Shown here: positions 29,933-41,054 of the stretch, in pieces
Layout: each line of letters starts with the position of its first letter
Numbering within the stretch: the stretch's first letter is position 1
Assembly: GCF_052324685.1 (NCBI RefSeq)
Contig: NC_135211.1
Location: 51,473,682 to 51,537,681, forward strand
DNA: 64,000 bases
Direction: 5' to 3'
Origin: Brachyhypopomus gauderio
Taxonomy: Eukaryota; Chordata; Actinopteri; Gymnotiformes; Hypopomidae
Notes under the pieces: generated by a model
The model's database searches: none
What the model was told of the DNA's origin: nothing
Seen by the model: only the letters and a program-made list of their open reading frames with translations
Program-made: the position numbers and the translations under genes

Positions 29933-30960
29933 CAGGGGTGGAAAGTAACTAATTACATTTACTCACATTACTGTAATTGAGTACTTTTTATGAGTAATTT
30001 GTAATTTTCTGAGTAGTTTTTGAAATATGTAATTTTTACTTTTACTTGAATACATTTTGACCCAAGTAGTTTTACTTCACTACATTTGAATGCCCTCACA
30101 TTACTGAGTAAAAAAATATTAATGGTGAAAAATTAAATGCGGGCAGAAATTTAAACTTCTGAGTCCCAGAACTGAAGGCCAATTGCGTGGCCTTGCCTTG
30201 CGTGCGCCCTTTCCATTGTCTCATAATCATTTCGTAATCTGGTGCACTTTTTTTCCAAAAGGATGAGATTGTTCTATCTTTAAATCTTCTATCTATCAGG
30301 TTCTGTGGGATCCTGTGGACATTTTATTGTGAAAAGTGGAATCCTATGGGCACTGTATTTTGAATAGTTGGATCCTGTGAATGTTTTAAATAGTGGAATC
30401 CTGTGCGCATTTTTTTTATTTTTGATGTGGGATCCTGTGGGCATTTTATTGTGAGTAGTGGAATCCTGTTGCATTTTAGTTTGATTTGTGGCGTCTTGTG
30501 GGCACTTAATTTTGTGTGCATAATTTACAGAATAAATTACATAAATTACAGAATAATTTGTAATTTAAATTTCTTTATTCTTATCATAGTGTTGTCCGTT
30601 GGACAATAGGACTGAAAATTGTTTGCACTTTATGGTACAGGTTGTGACTGCCCTTGTGCTGTGAGGAAGTATGTTCCTGAGCCCAGCTGATATTTTTGCA
30701 AGTGTGGATGTACACTTAAATACACTTTGAAATCAATTAAAACAACTTGTGCTGAATTTGGTTCATGATTCATCCATGCATTAAATAACTGAAAGTAACT
30801 AAGTAACTTTTACTCAAATGACATTTTAAATGAAGTAATTTTGTACTTTTACTTGAGTAAATTTTGAGATGGGTAATTTTACTTTGCCTAAAATCTACTC
30901 AGAGTAAAAGTAATGATACTTTTACTCAATTACAATTTTTCAGTACTCTTTCCACCTCTG
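29933..30960. mobile_element. Non-autonomous hAT with exact 8-bp target duplication
   Basis: GTAGTTTG flanks both sides (29925-29932, 30961-30968). The ends are CAGGGGTGGAAAG and, inward from the right, CAGAGGTGGAAAG. The interior (30289-30500) holds several imperfect copies of 'ggatcctgtgggcattttat'. No transposase. Confidence 0.9.
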
Positions 30961-30968
30961 GTAGTTTG

Positions 30969-31545
30969 CTATCTACTGATATAAGGCTAATGGGTCTGTA
31001 AGAACCACATATATCGTGGGGTTTGCCCTTCTTCAGAAGAACAGAGATGTGTGCTAAGCTTAGGAAGACAACCCTTCTCAAGACTGTCAACATACATGTC
31101 TGTAAGGGGGCGTACTAGTATTTTGATAAAAGTTTTATAAAAGTCTGGGCCAAAGCCATCTGGACCAGGTGCTTTTCCACTTTGGAGTGTTTTGATAGTG
31201 TCTGCTATCTCCTCAGTGATAGGCCTACACAACATATTTTTATGATCTACTGATAGAGATGGAAAATGTATCTTATCAAGAATTTTTTTTCTATTTTCCA
31301 ATGAGGCAGTGCAATCTGAACTATAGAGCTCCTCATAAAATGATTTCATCAGTTTATTCAGTTCAGTAGACTTGAAATGCCTAATTCCATGTTTATCTAG
31401 GAGATAATGTTAGGTTCTACCCTTCCACAAGCCAGCCGTGCAAGTAAACGGCCTGGCTTGTTGCCTGAATCAGTCTATGTTTAGCAAGAAATATATGGGC
31501 TTCGGCTTTTTAAGTTAATATTTGATTAAGTGCTGAGCGAGCTGC
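30969..31545 (-). pseudogene. L1/Tx1-type LINE segment preceding the RT
   Basis: The translation includes KSFYEELYSSD, PITEEIADTIKTLQSGKAPGPDGFGPDFYK and RPLTDMYVDSL, the region between endonuclease and RT palm in L1 ORF2. A frameshift near 31050 damages it. Upstream, 31380-31545 is more degraded and the LINE ends near 31545. Confidence 0.75.
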
Positions 31546-32233
31546 ACTGTAAAAAAAAAAAAAAAAGACGTAAAAAAACCGGTAACATGTCCGGCAGCAA
31601 AAGTTGCCAAACAGTTACCATAAAATTACAGTAAAATACCACACATAATTAAACAACGAATTACTGTAAAATTACAGATTTTCCCTGTATTTATTCTTTG
31701 TAATTTCACAGCTAAATTTGAGTAAAATTACAGATTTTCGTTGTAAGAAAACACAGCTAGAATGTTAAAATAACAGCATAATTAGGTTACTTCATGGTAT
31801 AAATGAACTTGTCAAAGTACAGATCTTTTAAAGTAAAATAACAAAAATATATATTCAAATTAACTCAATTTACTGTCATTTAAATCTTATTAAAATGTGT
31901 CAATAGAGGTAATCTGTGAATATATGTTCATATCCTATAAACGTACAGTGGATAACTGTTAAATGTTGGTTGATCAACCCAAAAACTCTTACAATGTACT
32001 GTTTATCAATGAGATTTCAACATTAAAATCATTGGATTTTGCTTTTTAAATACACAAAAAAAGAATGTAAATTTATATATTTTTAACCCTATATAAAAGT
32101 CTATGGTTAGTGTGTTCAAAGATCTATGCTTTCATTTCATGTGATAATATTCACAGACAACTATATACCATAATAAAAAACAATATCATGTTAAGATAAA
32201 CCAAGTTTTGTAGTTTCAAAAGTTATGTGTTTA
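31546..32233. other. AT-rich stretch, possible transposon end
   Basis: Starts with 'cactgtaaaaaaa' and carries several 'ttacagtaaaattacag'-like motifs in both orientations. This may be a decayed DNA transposon; no gene seen. Confidence 0.4.
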
Positions 32234-32524
32234 TGTGACGGGTAGGGTGAGCGAAAATAAATGGAAGCGATCACGCCAAGTCTCAGGGAAATAGGATGGT
32301 TTAATATGTAAAGTGTGCAAAACAAAACCCGTGAACTGATCCGAATTAAGGATATAATAACCAGCGGTCAACTGGTACAAAGACAAGACATATATAGATG
32401 AACAAACGACCCTCAGGTGAGACGGATCGTGGGCTCTGCCCACTTGAGGGACGAACACCACACCCACAGGACAAGCTGCTGCTGTAAACGGGGGCGACCA
32501 GTAGGGGGCCGCCGTACCGTGACA
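32234..32524. mobile_element. Solo LTR-like element
   Basis: A 291-bp segment begins TGTGACGG and ends CCGTGACA, flanked by the exact duplication GTTTA (32229-32233, 32525-32529). Both termini read TGT(C/G)ACGG, so the orientation is uncertain. AATAAA appears on the plus strand near 32256. Confidence 0.7.
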
Positions 32525-32947
32525 GTTTAATTTAACATCCAATGGTCCAATAAATATGCTACTCTTTCCTATTAATTTACGGTGCTTGGGATGTATTAAT
32601 GTCTTAAGTTTATTTTAGAACTACCAATATTACAATACATCTCTGTAAACATAAATATTTTTGTGGTTATTTTGGTCTTTAAATTCTAGCTTACATGAAC
32701 ATTTTACAGTTACCTTTTATTTCAGCAGATAAAAGAATGGTGTACTTACATAAATTAACAAACAACATTTAAAACAATGTAAAAACTAGTAGTGGGACTT
32801 TAACGTGTTAATTTCGATTAATTAATTACAGGAAAATTAACGCACTAAAAATATTAACGCATTTTAACGCATGAGACACTTTTGCACCGTGGAATGTTTC
32901 TCCGTGCACGAGTTCCAGACATACAGATTATATGGATGCACAATAAG

Positions 32948-33139
32948 ATGAGCATGATGCAGATGACTGAAGAGGCTACGCTGGTGGATGGGAAATTTAA
33001 ATATAAGAAACTTCCAGATGGAAGTACAAACAAAAATAGTGTTATTTGCACTTTATGTAGGAAGGAGTTTGCTTATCACAGGAGCACTTCCACCCTTCGT
33101 TACCGCCTCAACACAAAACATGTTGGGGCTAATGCGCAG
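32948..33139 (+). pseudogene. BED zinc-finger exon of a hAT transposase
   Basis: The exon encodes KFKYKKLPDGSTNKNSVICT...CRKEFAYHRSTSTLRYRLNTKH, with the two cysteines and two histidines of a BED-type finger, the DNA-binding N-terminal domain of hAT/ZBED transposases. A good donor follows (CAG/gtaagt at 33139/33140). The next exon is interrupted far downstream at 38184-38485, so no complete transposase can be made. Start chosen at the Met in MSMMQMTEEA. Confidence 0.65.
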
Positions 33140-33282
33140 GTAAGTAATGATCACTTAGCTGCTAAATGTATTCCTAGTACGATATGGTGAACAAACCGTC
33201 CGTATTTCCCGGGACATGATGTCCGTATTTCACATCCTGTCCAGGGCGTTGCAGGTTTTTTTTAAGTGAGGAAATGTCCTGG

Positions 33283-33386
33283 GGTGAGTTTCCCAAAACG
33301 TTCTTAGCGCCAAGTACTTCGTAACCTCGTTCTTACGTACGAGGTTAAGAAGTACTTAGCGCTAAGAACGTTTTGGGAAACTCACG
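33283..33386. mobile_element. Palindromic MITE
   Basis: An almost perfect 104-bp inverted repeat (GGTGAGTTTCCCAAAACG at the left, its inverse at the right), centred near 33331 and flanked by CCTGG (33278-33282, 33387-33391). A single strand could fold into one long hairpin. Harbinger-like by appearance. Confidence 0.75.
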
Positions 33387-34039
33387 CCTGGTTTTTAACA
33401 CTAGGAACCCGACGGCCGCGAAAATTTTCGCAAGGCTTAGTAAGGTCCATGTAGCCCACTCCCCTGCTGTGAAGAGATTAACGCCCATTGTCTTGGTAAT
33501 GCGGTGGAAGCGTCTCACCCCCAGCTCATACGCCTGCCAAAGCACAAGCGGCTCACCTCCAAGCTCATACAAGGCACCAAACGTGATACTTCACGAAAAA
33601 CTTGGTTACAAACAAGCAGACTGTATATGTTACCGATCCTACAACAAACAGCGGAAATTTTGTAGACTCGTGTTTCAAAAGATACAATTCAAGCGCACGT
33701 AGAGAGTTTCTCAAATGAGTCCCGTCAAACAATAAAAATAAATAAAATTGTCTGAACCTCTTTGTATATTGTTTGAAGCTCTTTGTATATTTACTACACT
33801 ATATAATATTTGTTACACTTTCTGTTTCCGCGTTTGAATTCGCGTTTGAAAAGCTAAGAAATTATATGGCGCAATTATATATATGGCTGATAAATGTTGT
33901 GATCTAAACAGCAGACTGGAAAAGGAGAGGAAAAGACAGGAAGAACAAATTCATGTGCTGTAAAACAACTTTATTTTGATCAAACATGGATGTCTATTCC
34001 GGGTTTCTTGAAGTGGAATGTCAAGAAAGTTGAGGGTGT

Positions 34040-34545
34040 CTTGAAGTTGAGGGTGTACTCGCCAGATGCACTTGCCGCATGCAACACACGCGTTGATGCT
34101 GTGGAGAACAATTCAAGGTACACCTTACATTTTGAATAAAATCTTTCAGAAGACAAAAATACGTAACATATGTGGTGTTACGTATGTAGGCCTACTTATC
34201 AACGTACCTTCATGTAGTTGTAGCCAACAGTTGCTACACAGCCAGGGTGTACTCGCTGCATGCAACGGGCCACCGGCGTGTTCCTGCGTGCACTGTGTAT
34301 GCACGCACCTTCATGATGTCTGTCAACGGCGCACTGCAAAGAACAAAGTACATGTTATATTTTGAACGAATTTATTCATGTGTACCAGCCAGGGACCCTC
34401 TTTCTTACATTTGCGGCAGGTTCATCGTTCATCGCTGCCAAGGTCAACGGGCCACCGGCGTGTTCCTGCGCGCACTGTGTATGCACGCACAGAAGTACAT
34501 GTTATATTTAGAACGAATTCATTCATGTATAAATTGATTCTGTGA
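34040..34545 (-). repeat. Scrambled partial copies of piggyBac exon 3 and intron 2
   Basis: 'caacgggccaccggcgtgtt' occurs at about 34264, 34446 and in true exon 3 near 35183; 'gtacatgttatatt' occurs after each. The segment around 34190-34245 copies the exon 3 end near 34850. The order differs from the real exon and the copies do not form an open exon. Confidence 0.7.
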
Positions 34546-34548
34546 AAA

Positions 34549-34692
34549 TGTCACAGGCATGGGTCATAACAGAACGGGAATCCAATTCCAGCAACCATGA
34601 GAAAAATAACCAGCAACCACGACGAGAAATAAACAGAGGACTAACACGGAAACAGACATGAAATGGCAGGAGATGCGGGGCAGACCGTGACA
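34549..34692. mobile_element. Possible truncated LTR fragment
   Basis: Begins TGTCACAGG and ends CCGTGACA, like the TGTCAC LTRs in this window, but is only 144 bp and no target duplication was seen. A short AT-rich stretch follows at 34755-34845. Confidence 0.3.
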
Positions 34693-34859
34693 CCGGGTTT
34701 CATGATGTGCGACTGTGGAACAGAAAGAGAAGAGATTTTTGGTTATGTTCAAATAATAGTGTGTGTGTATATATATGTGTGTGTGATTGGTTGTCTGTAT
34801 ATATATATAATATATTTATATATATATATATATATATAAATATACTTATCGACGTACCT

Positions 34860-36709
34860 TCATGTAGTTTTAGGTACACAGTTGCCACACAGCCAGGGAC
34901 ACTCTGCCCTACACTTGCGACAGGTGTACTTGCCGCATGCAGCGCACGGGGTTATGCTGTGGTTCCGGTTGCAGTTTGTCTGCACCTGACACGTAGTCTT
35001 CTTTCCAGGAGCAGGCGAAGGACGTGGCGTTCTCTTCAACTCCTTTTCCTGTAGGAAACGAAGACGGAGTTCCTCAGCAAGAGTACACATAAAAACTCTC
35101 CTACTCTCTGTGGACCCCGTACATGCCGTGTACAAAACATGCGCGTTCATCGCTGCCAGGTCAAGTATGTTATAAAACACTGCAACGGGCCACCGGCGTG
35201 TTCCTGCGCGCACTGTGTATGCACGCGCCTTCTGGTCCATGATGTCAACGGCGCACTGCAAAGAACAAATACAAAGAAGTACATGTTATATTTTGAATAA
35301 ATTCATTCATGTATGATAAATTGATTTATCAATGCCAACACATGCATACCTTCGTCCGGTTGTAGTCCGTCACAGTGTTTGGCTTCTTTTTGCGGTCGTC
35401 TGCAATCTCCACGTGCGTGTGCATAGTGCTCAGAACGCAAACTGTTTTGTTGGGCTTGGAGGCATACACCGTCAGAAGCGCATCATCGGATCTGTACACC
35501 TCCGTTGACAACTTCTCACGTCCCTTGGCATTTTTGGCTTCCAAAGGAACTTCTCGGCGAATCTTGTTCATTGTCCCAAGCAGAGTCGTGTTGCATTCCA
35601 GCAGCTTCTTAGCCAGGGAAAGAGATGTGAAAAAATTGTCTGTGGCTACAGTTCTGCCCTTGCCCAGGTATGGCTTCATAAGCTTCATCACCACATTCTC
35701 GGACACTCTTTCCCCCTTGGGACGATCGGGGTCCTTTCCAAGGTATGGAATGGCGTTGCACATGTACTTTGTGTTCAACTCAGAAGCAACCCAAAACTTT
35801 ATTCCAAACTTGTCCGGCTTTGAGGCAATGTACTGGGTGAATGGACAGCGAACCTTGGTCGGAAACAGCTGCTCGTCGACTGTCAGTTCCTTGCCTGGGG
35901 TATAGCACAAAATGCAGTTGTTCACAAATCGCTGCCAGATGTCCGAAATCGCAGCAAATCTGTCGCTCTTTGCACGCTCCGCACGGGTGTCCTTATTATC
36001 AAAGCGCAAGTACCGCATGATTTCTTGGTAGCGGTCCCGTGCCATTGTCTCCTGGATCGAAGGCACAGCGAACATTGCCGACCAACAGTCCGACATCGCT
36101 CCAACTGGACAGAGGACTGCTCGTAGAAATAGGATTGCTACGAATGCCATAAACTCGCTGACCGACAAACTCCAGCTGCTGTCTGTTCTGCGGGCTTCAT
36201 GGACAGTGCAGTCTGTGATGATTCGCAGCATCTCCATGTCGAGCAAACACAGAAAACTCTGCAGTCTGCTTGTGATCCTACGCTGTATTAGTAAAAGTAA
36301 ACAAATGACGCTAGGTAAATTACACGTACTAAATATCATTCAAACACAAGCAGAAACACTGGAAAGAAATATGAAGTTACTATACCTTTGCATGCTCTGT
36401 AGGCCCGGACGGCTCAACAAATGTTGAATTAGGCGAACAGCTGCTGACACGAGAGCGTGCGATGCCAACCTTCTCCCAAACAGTTCCATCTTTTGCCCGT
36501 ACGGTTGGTGCAGGTGTGGTGTCAGCCTGTGTCCGTCTCTTCCTTGGAGGGCTCTGTTGTACCTCATCCGATGTACTGCTTCTTTCTTCATCGGATGAAT
36601 CGCTGGTCAAAAAACAGGAGGGTCCTTCTCCCGCATCGGACTCACAGCAGTCCTCGTTGGTCAGCAAAGCCGCAACTTCTTGACCGGTGAACGTCCTCTG
36701 TCTTGCCAT
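34860..36709 (-). CDS. piggyBac transposase, three exons, catalytic triad intact
   Basis: Exons on the minus strand are 36709-36386, 36282-35350 and 35255-34860. The introns (36385-36283, 103 bp; 35349-35256, 94 bp) are GT/AG and phase 0. The joined frame is 550 aa, a normal size for the family. Catalytic aspartates sit in LTVDEQL (about D244), VATDNFFTS (about D323) and CAVDIMDQ (about D423), with spacing very close to insect piggyBac. The C-terminus has a cysteine-rich finger (CAACGKYTCRKCRAECPWLCGNC region). Upstream Met at 36730 is an alternative start. The N-terminus is acidic with a PPRKRR basic patch. No stops or frameshifts were seen. TTAA flanks argue for a mobile element rather than a host gene. 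Confidence 0.85.
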
Positions 36710-36946
36710 GGTGTTTTGCGTCGTCTCCACACAGGATAGTAGTGAAAATGTAAGTCGCCTGCCTTTGGGTTTCAGCTTTTATCATGACTCTGAAGAACAC
36801 ACCCACAACAGCGCATACTAATTATACTTTATTATAATAGGTGGCGCTTCACACATAACGCCGAAACCGAAACCGGGCTAATCCCCTGCATACACGGGAA
36901 CAATAAAAGTTGATTGGACCCGTGATAATGGTTCACGGCAATCCGT

Positions 36947-37400
36947 GAATATCAGTCAAACACAAGCATAAACACTGCAAAAAATATTATATTACTATGC
37001 TGTATGAGTAAAAATAAATAAATGACGCTAAGTTATTTACACAAACGAAATATCTTATTTACACAAATGAAATATCAGTCAAACACAAGCATAAACACTG
37101 CAAAAAATATTATATTACTATGCTGTATGAGTAAAAATAAATAAATGACGCTAAGTTATTTACACAAACGAAATATCTTATTTACACGAACGAAATATCA
37201 GTCAAACACAAGCATAAACACTGCAAAAAATATTATATTACTATGCTGTATGAGTAAAAATAAATAAATGACGCTAAGTTATTTACATGAACGAAATATC
37301 TTATTTACACAAACGAAATATCAGTCAAACACAAGCATAAACACTGCAAAAAAATATTATGTTACTATGCTGTATGAGTAAAAATAAGTAAATGTACAAA
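36947..37400. repeat. 123-bp tandem repeat (four copies)
   Basis: 'cagtcaaacacaagcataaa' begins at 36953, 37076, 37199 and 37322, an exact 123-bp spacing. It lies between the transposase start and the upstream terminus of the piggyBac. Confidence 0.9.
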
Positions 37401-37436
37401 TAAATATTACTTTACTATACCTTTATTACTTTGTTG

Positions 37437-37800
37437 CTGCTATTGAAGTGCATACACAAGAAAATCTGGGACGCTTGCTTCATACATAACGCCAATACCA
37501 CGCTAATGATAATGTGTTTCACGGGAACAATATGAACCCGTGATAATGGTTGGTTCAGCCATGTAAATGTGTGGCGCTATTGAAGTGCATACACAAGAAA
37601 ATCTGGGACGTTTGCTTCATACATAACGCCAATACCACGCTAATGATAATGTGTTTCACGGGAACAATATGGACCCGTGATAATGGTTGGTTCAGCCATG
37701 TAAATGTGTGGCGCTATTGAAGTGCATGCACAAGAAAATCTGAGACGCTTGCTTCATACATAACGCCAATACCACGCTAATGATAATGGTTCACCGCTCT
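37437..37800. repeat. 137-bp tandem repeat (about 2.6 copies)
   Basis: 'tattgaagtgcat' begins at 37441, 37578 and 37715, spacing 137 bp. Inside the same piggyBac end. Confidence 0.9.
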
Positions 37801-38183
37801 AAATAATACTTATGTCAATATGTAGCGCTTCACACATAACGCCGAAACAGGGCTAAACTTTATTTATTTATTTTAGACTACAAACTAGACCTGGTGCACA
37901 CAGACTGCACACAGACTAGACCTGGTGCACCACAGAGCTCCTGCCACAGAGCTCCTGCCTGTCTTTCTGCTCCTGTCTTGCTCTGAAATTAACATATGTA
38001 TGGTCCTGCTAATTGGGCAGGAGAAGGAGGGGTGATGTCCTCAGAACCTTGAAATCTCAGGAGTTCCAGTGTTAAATGACCTTCATTGGACCATTAAGAC
38101 TGGATTAAACTTTCGTGAGTGACCGTAGCGCGCGACTCCGCACGCGTTTAAACTTGACGCGTCACATTATTTGCAGTGTTGTT

Positions 38184-38485
38184 CGCTCTCTGTGGTCGAA
38201 GATAAAGGCTTACAAGAAGCGCTGCACATTGCGTCAACTGATGCAAGTTACGAACTACCATCCAGAAAGACAATGTCGAAGAAAATCCAGCAGCTGTATG
38301 ATGAGGAAAGGGAAGTAAAACAGGTTATTGTGAAGAGCGCCACAAATGTGGCTCTGACTGGGGATCACTGGACCTCTGTTAGCAACAAGAATTATCTTGG
38401 TGTGACAGCTGATATTATAGATGATGAATCTATAGATGATGAAAATCCAGTCATTTGCTTTGAGCCTGCAGAAGACCACTTCTAG
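38184..38485 (+). pseudogene. hAT transposase fragment
   Basis: The translation has SVVEDKGLQEALHIAS, YELPSRKTMSKKIQQLYD and VALTGDHWTSVSNKNYLGVTADIID, the N-terminal part of a ZBED-like hAT transposase, then stops. An acceptor-like 'atttgcag' precedes it at about 38174. The catalytic core and dimerisation domain are missing. It belongs with the BED exon at 32948-33139. Confidence 0.7.
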
Positions 38486-38699
38486 GCACTATGGCGATGC
38501 CTGTGGAATTAAAGAAAAATATACCATCTAAAATGGTATTAAAAAACATCTTCTGATTTACTTCAATTCTTCCAATATCCTGAGCAAAACTTCCAAAATT
38601 AAACAACATTTTTGGTCAGAATTTCCAGTGTTCTGAACTGTTTTCTGCACTCATCTATTGGTCTATGTAGTAGACTGGTGGAAAAATAAACAAGATGTT

Positions 38700-39148
38700 T
38701 GTAACGGAGCGAGGAGACGGACACAAACGCTGAGGAGAGCGAGATTTATTCAAGGAAATTCCATGGACAGAGTCGAGATAGCAGGCGCAGGTCATATCGG
38801 GTGGGCAGTCCATAAACGAAATATACACAGGCATAACATGAACAGGAAAAACAAGGCAGGCAAACCAGGGGAGAACAGGCTAAACACACGGAGGACGGGA
38901 AATACAAAAGAGCAAACTCACGTAATGACAATGAACAGGATTAAACAAAAAGACCGATACGGACATGGGAGACACAGGGACTTTTATACACAGAACTAAT
39001 CTAGGGACAGGTGATGACAATGACACGGCGTGGTAACAAACGAGGAATCATCAAAACCAACGAGCAGGGCGGGACAAACAGGCAGGGAACACGGACATGA
39101 GGGAACCCAGAGTGACAGCTACGAGAGGGGGTGTTGCCCTACGTGACA
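38700..39148 (-). repeat. 3' LTR of element 2
   Basis: 449 bp. Next to its terminal TGTAACG (plus orientation) it lacks 14 bp that the 5' LTR has; the loss lies between two ACG triplets. Confidence 0.85.
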
Positions 39149-39228
39149 GAACCCCCCCTCAAAGCGTGCCACTCTGGGGCACGCAAGGGCAGACAGGACA
39201 GGGACACCGACTAGGACAGGACAGGGAA

Positions 39229-41054
39229 CTACGGCACACGGCGAGGGACAGGAACAGCAGACACAGGACAGACCAGAGGGACAGGACCGGGCAGAACAGG
39301 ACGTGGGACCTGGGGCATAGCAGGGACAAAGACAGGGGACATGGAGACTGGCCAAGAGCTGGACAGGGACGTGGTACGACACGGGACACAGGGAGGCTGG
39401 ACAGGGCCAGGGCGAGGCACAGGAGCAGGGCCAGACAGGACAGGACCGGGGACAGACACGGGAGTGGGGCCAGGGGACAGGGCAGAGGCACACACGGCTT
39501 GGACAACTGAGACTGGGACAGGAACAAAGTGGGTGATTACTTGGGGAACAGGGACAGGGACCTGGAGGAACCGACCAGACACAGGGACGGGCACAAGGAC
39601 ACGAACAGGTACACACACAGGGACTGGGACCAACACAAAACCAGGGACAGAACATGGGAGCAAGGGGCACATGGGCAAAGAGACGGGGGCACAGGGCAGA
39701 GCAGGGGGCACAAAAAGTCCAGGCCCAATAGAGGGCAGCACAGTCTCTGGGGTTACAGGCGCGGGCGGGCACAGGCGCGGCCGGGCAGCGGGAACTGGAG
39801 CCGGCAGACGGGCAGCGGGAACAGGCAGGGTCCGCTGGTGGGCAGCGGGAACAGGTAGGGTCCGCTGGCGGGCAGCGGGAACAGGAAGGGTCCGCTGGCG
39901 GGCAGCAGGAACAGGAGCCGGCAGACAGGCAGCGGGAACAGGAGCCGGCGTGGACGACCTCTCCTGGGTCGCGGGGACAGGAACCGGCGTGGACGACCTC
40001 TCCTGGGTCGCGGGGACAGGAAGCGGCGTGGACTGCCGACGGGCAGCAGGGACAGGAAGCGGCGTGGGCTGCCGATGGGCAGCGGGGACAGGAAGCGACG
40101 TGGACTGCCGACGGGCAGCGGGGACAGGAAGCGGCGTGGACTGCCGACGGGCAGCGGGGACAGGAACAGGCACGGACTGCCTATGGGCAGCGGGAACAGG
40201 TTGCTGTGGCAAGGAGAAACCCTCGGGAGGCGGGACCGCCAAGCCGACGTCCTCGGGGGGCGTGTACGCCAAGCCGACGTCCTCGGGGGGCGTGTACGCC
40301 AAGCCGACGTCCTCGGGGGGGCGGGAACGCCATACTGACGTCATCGGGGGGCGGGACCGCCAAGCCGACGTGGCCAGTACTCCCCCACAAAAAATACTTG
40401 GGGGTGTCATGTGGAGTAGCCGGCGGGATCAGAGGCGGTGGGTCCTCTTCCTCAGGGTCCTGGGAGAGCCTGGAAGAATACACAGACACAGAAGCCCCTC
40501 GGTGGCTCTCTCTGCGATGGCTCCGCCTCCTCTGAGGCGTCGGGAGCTCGCAGAAGCCATCGAGAGCCAACCGAGGGTTAAGCAAATGCCAGTCTGTGCA
40601 TTCAATCCGTCTGCCCGCGACTTGTACTACAGGTTTCTCCTCCCTATAGTGATCAAGCCGGGCAGACACGTAGCGCTCAACAGGAGTCTCGACGCGAAAG
40701 CCAGTCGAAACCAAAAGTGACTGGGCTTTCGTTGGTGCGCGTCGAGACTTCAGTGTTCCCACAGCGCCAGGGGAATTTCTGTCTCTGGTTCGTTCACGCT
40801 GCGATATCGGAGTTGAACTGGACCGAACCAGCCAACATCTCATCGCAGCAATTAAACTCACCAGAGTCTCGCTCCCTCGCTGTGTCCTTGTATGATCGGT
40901 CTTTATGTAACGTGGCTCGCGCCACGGAGCGAGGAGACGGACACAAACGCTGAGGAGAGCGAGATTTATTCAAGGAAATTCCATGGACAGAGTTGAGATA
41001 GCAGGCGCAGGTCATATCGGGTGGGCAGTCCATACACGAAATATACACAGGCAT
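39229..41054 (-). pseudogene. Gag-like proline/valine-rich polyprotein of LTR element 2 (frameshifted)
   Basis: It starts in the 5' LTR at 41054 with MPVYISCMDCPP and NKSRSPQRLCPSPR, parallel to element 1, and passes through the PBS into KDTARERDSGEF. The frame then breaks; the middle part (40861-40181) has the ERTRDRNSPGAVGT and RRRSHRRESHR blocks also found in element 1, and the C-terminal part (40410-39229) has PPPEDVGLA repeats, PVPAARRQST repeats, PAARQRTLPV repeats and a VPVPVSVVQAV tail. Two frameshifts separate the parts. No capsid, protease, RT or integrase was recognised. Confidence 0.6.

Larger units (their letters stand above)
20303..31545 (-). mobile_element. L1/Tx1-type LINE, 5'-truncated and split by five insertions
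   Basis: One minus-strand LINE can be followed through pieces at about 31545-30969, 29924-28813, 28715-28330, 23557-23068, 21438-21256 and 20754-20303. They carry, in order, a KAPGPDGFGPDFYK block, YADD reverse transcriptase, the L1-type C-terminal region with a CINCNAERGTYFHYFWDC cysteine/histidine motif, and the ORF2 end, then an A-rich 3' end near 20303. Interruptions: hAT 29933-30960, an L2-tail/SINE insert 28716-28812, L2 23558-28329, hAT 21439-23059 and a Harbinger remnant 20755-21255. The 5' endonuclease half is absent. Confidence 0.8.
33399..38071 (-). mobile_element. piggyBac transposon with apparently intact spliced transposase
   Basis: TTAA duplications at 33395-33398 and 38072-38075 flank ends CACTAGGAACCC and, inward from the right, CACTGGAACTCC. 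The 4.67-kb element carries a three-exon transposase (minus strand), two tandem-repeat arrays on its upstream side (36947-37400, period 123; 37437-37800, period 137), and scrambled partial copies of exon 3 downstream (34040-34545). Confidence 0.85.

Noticed and set aside
35375..35905. 176-codon plus-strand frame
   Set aside because: Antisense to the piggyBac transposase exon 2; no family resemblance.
34860..36709. Host-domesticated PGBD gene
   Set aside because: Exact TTAA flanks and matching terminal repeats show a mobile element; domestication would need comparative data.
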